This document shows positions 58,786-64,000 of a stretch of 64,000 nt of DNA, one piece after another. Each line of letters starts with the position of its first letter. Position 1 is the stretch's first letter. Under the pieces are notes generated by a model, which was given only the letters and a program-made list of their open reading frames with translations, ran no database searches and was not told the origin of the DNA. Source of the DNA: Undibacterium sp. 5I1 (GTDB lineage Bacteria > Pseudomonadota > Gammaproteobacteria > Burkholderiales > Burkholderiaceae_D); assembly GCF_034314085.1 (NCBI RefSeq), contig NZ_JAVIWI010000001.1, positions 3,410,001 to 3,474,000 of the forward strand, given 5' to 3'. The translations under genes and the position numbers were made by a program.

Positions 58786-59616
58786 TTGTTTGCACAAAAC
58801 TACCGATTAAGTACCATTGCTGCCGCTGCTGTCATTGTTGCAATGGCTGCGGTCGCGCCAGATGCTGGTGCAAAATGCTCGCGGGAGATTAACGTCCCGG
58901 TATCTGCCACCGGACAAAGCGTCACCATCGTTGATGGCAATATCAGCGGCATTTATCCAGAGATTTTGCGCAGCTTTGGAAGCAAAGAAGCTTGTAGTTT
59001 TAACTTTAGCGATGTACCGAGGTCGCGCCTGGAAGTGCTGTTTAATACAGGAAAAGCCGATTTATTAATACCCGCCAGCAGAACACCTGCGAGGGATAAG
59101 TACGGAATATTTATACCGCTCGTCTTTAATCGAGCGACCATCATCTCCATCGACATCAACCGCCCTGTCATCAAAACTGCCCAGGAATTATTAGATCGTA
59201 AAGAACTCAAGGTCGTGCTAGTGCGCGGCTATGATTATGGCGACGCGTATCAAGCGCTGGTCAAAGAGTTAAACAAACAAGGTAGAGTCGTTCTGGAAGC
59301 AGACCCCGTATCGGTTGCCCGGATGTTAAAAGCCAACACGACCCATATCACGATCATGGCACCATCGATTTTTGTCGGTGCGATTAAAGATAATGACCGG
59401 GCGAAAGATATTTTAGATAAGCTCAGGTACGAACCGATAGAAGAGCTACCCTGGGGTGACAGCGGCGTGTATATCTCTAAATCTTCACTCAGCGAAGAAG
59501 ACAAAGCGTCACTTAAAGATTTACTCCAGCGAGCAGAAAAATCCGGCGCAGTCTGGAAAAGTTTTCAAAATCATTATGACGCTGACATACTGAAAGAAAG
59601 TATTCGTCCGCGTTAG
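58786..59616 (+). CDS. Periplasmic solute-binding protein (SBP_bac_3 type), TTG start
   Basis: 276 aa. The start is TTG at 58786 with AAGGCAAGG 8-16 nt upstream; no ATG lies before residue 20, and the TTG gives a full signal peptide (about 1-29, DAGA). The body resembles family 3 amino-acid binding proteins (SVTIVDGNISGIYPEILRSFGSK, TGKADLLIPASRTPARDKYGIF). No permease or ATPase is adjacent, so it is a stand-alone sensor or binding protein. Confidence 0.8.
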   Translation: MFAQNYRLSTIAAAAVIVAMAAVAPDAGAKCSREINVPVSATGQSVTIVDGNISGIYPEILRSFGSKEACSFNFSDVPRSRLEVLFNTGKADLLIPASRTPARDKYGIFIPLVFNRATIISIDINRPVIKTAQELLDRKELKVVLVRGYDYGDAYQALVKELNKQGRVVLEADPVSVARMLKANTTHITIMAPSIFVGAIKDNDRAKDILDKLRYEPIEELPWGDSGVYISKSSLSEEDKASLKDLLQRAEKSGAVWKSFQNHYDADILKESIRPR

Positions 59617-59674
59617 GTTTTAAACATAAACGGTAGGATTAAGCTATGGATTAAGCCTTGGCTTACACCGCCAC

Positions 59675-60136
59675 TCAAATCTCAATCCGCGTTTCAAACT
59701 TACTCCGTAGCATAGAGAAAAAACTCCGCACATTCCGCACATTTGCCTGCCCCGCAAATAAACGGTGCGCTAGATTGTGGTACGCCGACATATCTGCCAC
59801 CTGTATCACCAGCACAAAGTCTGGTCCTGGCGATACCCGATAACATTGCTGCACTGCTGGCTCTTCCGACACCAGTTTCTCAAACGCGAGTTGATGCTCG
59901 CTGGCCTGATGATCCAAGGTAATTTCTACAATCGCCGTCAAACCTGCACCAACTTTTTCGGGCGCTAAAATCGCTACTTGCTTAGCAATCACGCCCTCAT
60001 CCAATAAGCGCTTAACGCGCCGCAAACAAGTCGGTGGCGACGCATGCACTAGCTCCGCCAAGGCCTGATTGCTGACCGACGCATCTCGCTGTAGCTGCTG
60101 CAAAATGCGTTTATCCAGTTCGTCCAGAGTCATCAT
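59675..60136 (-). CDS. Lrp/AsnC family regulator
   Basis: 153 aa from tandem ATG codons at 60136/60133; the TTG frame to 60148 is less likely. HTH MTLDELDKRILQQLQRDASVSNQALAELVHASPPTCLRRVKRLLDEGVI, then an AsnC_trans_reg effector domain (LTAIVEITLDHQ, YRVSPGPDFVLVIQVADMSAYHNLAHRLFA). Divergent from glmS. Effector probably an amino acid; the target is unknown. Confidence 0.93.
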   Translation of the reverse strand: MMTLDELDKRILQQLQRDASVSNQALAELVHASPPTCLRRVKRLLDEGVIAKQVAILAPEKVGAGLTAIVEITLDHQASEHQLAFEKLVSEEPAVQQCYRVSPGPDFVLVIQVADMSAYHNLAHRLFAGQANVRNVRSFFSMLRSKFETRIEI

Positions 60137-60435
60137 ACTTTTCACCAATGGAATTTAAATAAATAAATTTTATTTAAATGAAATTTAATTTCACTCAATA
60201 ATCGCAATTGAATTTTAGTTCAAATCTAATTAAATATTGAAAGATAATTTCATTTGATCTGATTTACGATGACAAAATCCTGTGAAATTAGTAATTTTGC
60301 AATCTTATGTTTAATTGCGTTTTTGGGCTGAAGATTCTTACTAGCCTTACTAGCCTTATTAGCGTCGAATTTACTGGCCTTATTTATTCACTTTATTTTT
60401 TTATCGTTTTCTCAAATTTTTATTAAGAGGTTCTT
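60137..60435. other. Leader region before glmS
   Basis: About 300 bp, strongly AT-rich. Short repeats of the sequence ACTAGCCTT (near 60337-60360) occur in front of glmS. No ribozyme or riboswitch structure is recognised. Confidence 0.45.
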
Positions 60436-62265
60436 ATGTGCGGCATCGTCGGCGCTGTAGCGCAACGCAATATCACTCCCGTCCTGGTTGAAGGTCTTAA
60501 ACGTCTGGAATATCGTGGCTACGATTCTTGCGGCGTCGCATTACATGTGGACGGACATCTGCAACGCTCACGCAGCACCGCCCGCGTGACGGAGTTGCAA
60601 GCGCAAATAGAACAAACAGGTTTAGCTGGTTTTACCGGTATCGCCCACACGCGCTGGGCAACGCATGGTGCGCCATCGTCATCCAATGCCCACCCGCATT
60701 TTTCTCCCGATGCTGAGAATTCACGGATTGCCTTAGTCCATAACGGCATTATTGAAAACCATGAAGAATTACGCGCAGAGCTCAGCGCAGTTGGTTATAT
60801 ATTTGAAAGCCAGACAGACACCGAAGTCATTGCCCACTTGGTCGATCATCTGTACAGCGGCGACTTATTTGAGACTGTACAAATCGCCGTCAAACGTTTG
60901 ACTGGCGCATTTGCGATTGCCGTATTTTGCCGCGACGAACCGCACCGCGTAGTCGGTGCGCGCCAAGGCTCCCCATTAATCGTCGGGGTAGGTCAAGGAG
61001 AAAACTTTCTAGCCTCCGATGCAATGGCATTGGCGGGTACAACCGACCAGATTATTTATCTGGAAGAAGGCGACGTCGTTGATCTGCAACTACAAAAAGT
61101 CTGGATTGTAGATACCAATGGCAAGCAAGTACAACGCGAGGTCCGTACCGTGCATGCGCATACCGGTCAGGCAGAATTAGGTCCGTATCGTCATTACATG
61201 CAGAAAGAAATTTTCGAGCAACCACGCGCATTGGGCGACACCTTAGAAGGTGTCACAGCCATCATGCCAGAGCTGTTTGGCGACAAGGCGTACAAGGTTT
61301 TTAAACAAATCGATAACGTCTTAATCCTCGCCTGCGGCACCAGCTACTATGCAGGCTTGACCGCAAAATACTGGATAGAATCCATCGCCAAAGTCCCGGT
61401 CAATGTAGAAATCGCCAGCGAATATCGCTACCGCGATAGCGTACCCAACCCTAATAGCTTAGTCGTCACTATTTCACAAAGCGGAGAGACCGCCGACACC
61501 TTAGCAGCACTCAAGCATGCACGTAGTCTGGGGATGGAACACACGCTGACAATCTGCAACGTCAGCACCAGCGCCATGGTGCGCGAATGCGCTCTGGCTT
61601 ATATCACCCGCGCCGGTGTAGAAGTCGGCGTCGCATCGACCAAAGCCTTCACAACACAATTGGCAGCGCTGTTCTTGTTGGCACTGACACTGGCGCAAAG
61701 CAAAGACAGGCTCAGCGATGAGCAAGAAGCCGAACACATCAAAGCCCTGCGCCACTTACCTGTAGCGATCACTGCGGTGCTGGCATTGGAGCCACAGATC
61801 ATCGCCTGGTCAGAAGAGTTCGCCCGCAAAGAAAACGCCTTATTCTTAGGCCGCGGCATGCACTACCCAATCGCTTTGGAAGGCGCATTAAAGCTGAAAG
61901 AAATTTCCTACATCCATGCAGAGGCATACCCCGCAGGAGAACTCAAACACGGCCCGTTAGCCTTAGTGACCAAAGACATGCCGGTCGTCACAGTCGCACC
62001 AAAAGACGCGCTGCTAGAAAAATTAAAATCCAACATGCAAGAAGTCCGCGCCCGTGGCGGCGAGCTGTACGTCTTCGCCGACGCAGATTCCCGCATTGCC
62101 TCAAACGAAGGCGTACACGTCATCCGCTTGCCAGAACATTACGGCATGTTGTCACCGATCTTGCACACCGTGCCGCTGCAATTGCTGGCGTATCACACGG
62201 CGTTGGCGCGGGGGACGGATGTCGATAAGCCTCGGAATTTGGCTAAGAGTGTGACGGTGGAGTAA
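60436..62265 (+). CDS. glmS: Glucosamine-fructose-6-phosphate aminotransferase
   Basis: 609 aa. The class II glutaminase nucleophile is Cys2 (MCGIVGAV); two SIS domains follow, with [17 protein letters not shown] and the C-terminal [30 protein letters not shown]. It makes glucosamine-6-phosphate from fructose-6-phosphate and glutamine, the entry to UDP-GlcNAc synthesis. AAGAGG precedes the ATG. Ends without a clear terminator. Confidence 0.98.
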   Translation: MCGIVGAVAQRNITPVLVEGLKRLEYRGYDSCGVALHVDGHLQRSRSTARVTELQAQIEQTGLAGFTGIAHTRWATHGAPSSSNAHPHFSPDAENSRIALVHNGIIENHEELRAELSAVGYIFESQTDTEVIAHLVDHLYSGDLFETVQIAVKRLTGAFAIAVFCRDEPHRVVGARQGSPLIVGVGQGENFLASDAMALAGTTDQIIYLEEGDVVDLQLQKVWIVDTNGKQVQREVRTVHAHTGQAELGPYRHYMQKEIFEQPRALGDTLEGVTAIMPELFGDKAYKVFKQIDNVLILACGTSYYAGLTAKYWIESIAKVPVNVEIASEYRYRDSVPNPNSLVVTISQSGETADTLAALKHARSLGMEHTLTICNVSTSAMVRECALAYITRAGVEVGVASTKAFTTQLAALFLLALTLAQSKDRLSDEQEAEHIKALRHLPVAITAVLALEPQIIAWSEEFARKENALFLGRGMHYPIALEGALKLKEISYIHAEAYPAGELKHGPLALVTKDMPVVTVAPKDALLEKLKSNMQEVRARGGELYVFADADSRIASNEGVHVIRLPEHYGMLSPILHTVPLQLLAYHTALARGTDVDKPRNLAKSVTVE

Positions 62266-62567
62266 GTGGGTTTAGGATTTTTGAGTCGCAACAATGAAGT
62301 CGGCCGGAAGCCGAAAGCTGAGTGCAAACTAGTCTGACTGGCCGTATCGAATAAGCTCGTATATATTCCAGCCATACCGACCGCTATCGACCGATAGCGG
62401 TGCTTCCGACACATACGCGCCGACCACCATAACGTCGGCGGGGAATCTACTTTTCAATTTCTGGATAGAAGCCGATCGATTTATCTGAAGACTGCGGCGA
62501 AATCGACGTCTATCATCAGCGAGCACCTCCACGTACCCCTACAGCAAAGAGAAGAAAGAATCTGACC
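62266..62567. other. Intergenic region with short hairpin
   Basis: 302 bp. CCGCTATC (62381-62388) pairs with GATAGCGG (62393-62400). No ORF with support on either strand. Confidence 0.45.
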
Positions 62568-63098
62568 ATGCCCGACGATATCGATGAAAAGTGGAAATCG
62601 TTTGCTGACCTACACAATTATTACCAGCGCCTGCGTGGTGCGGAAACGCATTGGTTTTTCGTGGAGGCCGAAAAGGCTTTGCGTCATGGTCTGCATATTG
62701 CAGCCGTACTGTCCTTTATCAACGGTATCGAAGCCAGTATCCGCACTAACATTCTTTACCAACAAGGTAAGTTTGACGAAGAGTCAATGAGCACAGTGGA
62801 CATCATGAAAAACGCCTTGCTACGCGACGCTCAACTGATCGGATTGCGAGTCGAAATTTTAGCGTTTCCAGGCGAAGTTGATTTCGAAGAAAAGCTCAAG
62901 AGCAAGAAGAAGCCGGTCGAGCTCGTGAGGGTGCGAAACAACCTGTGCCACGGAAATGTGTTCGAATACTTCAAGAAAGTTCCTGATACTGGCGAGACTA
63001 TTTTTACCTCGGAATGCTTACAAGATCTCGCTTTAATCCTTAAAGACATTAGCGAGAAATGGAGCAAGGAGATTGAGCGCTTCAAGGAATTGCAGTAA
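62568..63098 (+). CDS. Orphan HEPN-like protein
   Basis: 176 aa, all helical and soluble. It contains RNNLCH at residues 123-128, the R-x4-H pattern of HEPN ribonucleases, within a helix-turn-helix-like C-terminal half (KKPVELVRVRNNLCHGNVFEYFKK). N-terminal half has a long hydrophobic helix (GLHIAAVLSFINGIEASIRT) typical of HEPN bundles. No MNT antitoxin or defence gene sits next to it. Function unproven. Confidence 0.6.
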   Translation: MPDDIDEKWKSFADLHNYYQRLRGAETHWFFVEAEKALRHGLHIAAVLSFINGIEASIRTNILYQQGKFDEESMSTVDIMKNALLRDAQLIGLRVEILAFPGEVDFEEKLKSKKKPVELVRVRNNLCHGNVFEYFKKVPDTGETIFTSECLQDLALILKDISEKWSKEIERFKELQ

Positions 63099-63280
63099 TA
63101 CTAAGGGATTGCTCACCATGACCGCTTTGAGCCGGAAGCTGTCGCACACTCCGACCGACTTTCTTGGATTTGGCGGTCTAGCAGAATCAACAACTTACCT
63201 CGTCGATTCCGATCGACTTTATTGTATCTAGTCAGACTTCCGATTTATTCCTCGTCATTAAAGTCGTTAGTTAGATCAAA

Positions 63281-63312
63281 ATAAAAACGCCCAACTTGGT
63301 TCGTAAGTTGGG
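63281..63312 (-). terminator. Terminator of the TetR gene
   Basis: GCCCAACTT (63290-63298) pairs with AAGTTGGGC (63304-63312); on the minus strand it is followed by GTTTTTATTTT. Confidence 0.85.
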
Positions 63313-63396
63313 CACTAATCGCTTTAAATTTCTGAAGTAACCTGCTTGAATGGCTCCACTCAAAAGTATCTCAAAAAAATCACGCCGGGCCTATGT

Positions 63397-64000
63397 CTAA
63401 GTTGAGCCAAACTTTGGCCAGACCCGCATTGCCATCTCTCCAATATGCAATAATTTTTCACGCGTGGCTCCATCGCGAGCCAGTGTTGACATCCCTTGAA
63501 TGACAGCCATTGTCATCGCCGCCAGCCCGTCTGCGTCCGTATTTACCGGCAACTGTTTTTGATCAATGGACTGCAAAATTTTTGTCCGAAGACGTTCTTC
63601 TACTTGGCGTCGAATCGCAGCTAACTCCAGCTTGACGTCGTTGGCGGCGTCCGAACAACTAATCGCTGAACTCGCCAATAAACAGCCTGGTGGCGTGGTC
63701 GTACCTGTAAACCCGATTGCAGAGACTCGAAGTAATTCTTGCGCTGCGTCATACGCTGAGACGGCTTGCTCGATAATCGTTTCAGAGGTTATCGGTCCTG
63801 ACAAATACAGACCAACGGCGTCAAGGAAGAGCTTTTTTTTATCGCCAAACGCTGAATAGATACTTGAGGGCTTTACCTCTAACGCGCTCGTTATGTCGTT
63901 CAGCGATGTAGCCTCGTAGCCATGTTGCCAAAACAGGAGCATTACCTTTTGTAGGGCTTCATCGCGGTCAAAGGACAGCGGTCTCCCCTTCTTCTTAACT
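63397..64000 (-). CDS. TetR family regulator, 5-prime end cut by window edge
   Basis: The frame remains open to the right edge: before the internal Met at 63942 it reads KKKGRPLSFDRDEALQKV, a normal TetR N-terminus. So the gene starts beyond base 64000. HTH: TSLNDITSALEVKPSSIYSAFGDKKKLF. C-terminal ligand domain as in the AcrR/TetR_C group. No target is visible in the window. Confidence 0.9.
   Translation of the reverse strand, partial: VKKKGRPLSFDRDEALQKVMLLFWQHGYEATSLNDITSALEVKPSSIYSAFGDKKKLFLDAVGLYLSGPITSETIIEQAVSAYDAAQELLRVSAIGFTGTTTPPGCLLASSAISCSDAANDVKLELAAIRRQVEERLRTKILQSIDQKQLPVNTDADGLAAMTMAVIQGMSTLARDGATREKLLHIGEMAMRVWPKFGST

Noticed and set aside
60137..60435. Possible glmS ribozyme leader
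   Set aside because: The ribozyme is known from Firmicutes and relatives; no conserved core is seen here, only AT-rich sequence and short repeats.
1..64000. CRISPR arrays, tRNA or rRNA genes, integrase or transposase genes
   Set aside because: I looked for regularly spaced repeats, cloverleaf arms and mobile-element proteins and found none.

Overview
The window looks like the chromosome of a betaproteobacterium of the order Burkholderiales, most likely family Oxalobacteraceae and close to Undibacterium (inferred from gene content, a DUF4148 protein, the porin type, the cysTWA-cysB order and moderate GC; no marker rRNA is present). It is almost entirely chromosomal housekeeping and metabolic DNA. 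I see no rRNA, tRNA, CRISPR array, prophage or transposase gene.

Layout. 0-5.2 kb: HiPIP, an SDR, a fasciclin protein, small secreted proteins and thymidine kinase. 5.3-8.2 kb: a heat-shock ibpA-type gene with a sigma-32 promoter and a ROSE-like RNA thermometer, lldD and a LysR regulator. 8.3-11 kb: the homogentisate branch (hmgA-fahA). 12.2-17.2 kb: a degenerate EAL protein, the sulfate ABC transporter cysT-cysW-cysA and a CysB-type regulator. 17.2-20.5 kb: a tripartite efflux set (adaptor, FtsX/MacB-like permease, ATPase) on the minus strand. 21-22.8 kb: a chemoreceptor with odd topology. 23.2-28.2 kb: a Fur-box-preceded cluster of PepSY membrane protein, DUF2271 protein carrying a flavinylation-like motif, DUF4198 protein, ApbE flavin transferase and a membrane flavodoxin/FNR reductase. 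28.4-39 kb: GNAT/DUF3820 pair, M3 peptidase, TonB-like protein, second chemoreceptor, xanthine dehydrogenase. 39.6-42.9 kb: fused isobutyryl-CoA mutase IcmF. 43-50.7 kb: small secreted and membrane proteins, TspO, a TonB lipoprotein, a TPR protein, RDD, DUF4148, and an ECF sigma/anti-sigma pair. 51-54.7 kb: glmU, a Sel1 protein, a porin. 54.8-58.3 kb: YciI, then an HD-domain/aldolase/SDR operon divergent from a Crp/Fnr regulator. 58.8-64 kb: a solute-binding protein, Lrp/AsnC, glmS, a HEPN-like orphan, and a TetR gene running off the right edge.

The most striking non-genic signal is a family of eight intergenic elements, 84-85 bp each (1449, 12108, 23031, 29324, 32034, 44196, 52361, 58479). 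All share a 5-prime hairpin, a second GTCCA/TGGAC hairpin and a 3-prime GGGGAGTATATT that can also pair with the 5-prime arm. One copy shows a compensatory change in the first hairpin. A second repeat family with 17-bp perfect terminal inverted repeats (22778-22936 and 28222-28457, plus a solo end at 44799) brackets the Fur/flavin operon in direct orientation.

How the genes work together: hmgA and fahA act in the homogentisate route to fumarate and acetoacetate; glmS and glmU both feed UDP-GlcNAc synthesis; cysTWA imports sulfate with a CysB-type regulator next door; and the 23-28 kb cluster is best read as an iron-regulated electron-transfer chain from NAD(P)H to a covalently flavinylated periplasmic protein.
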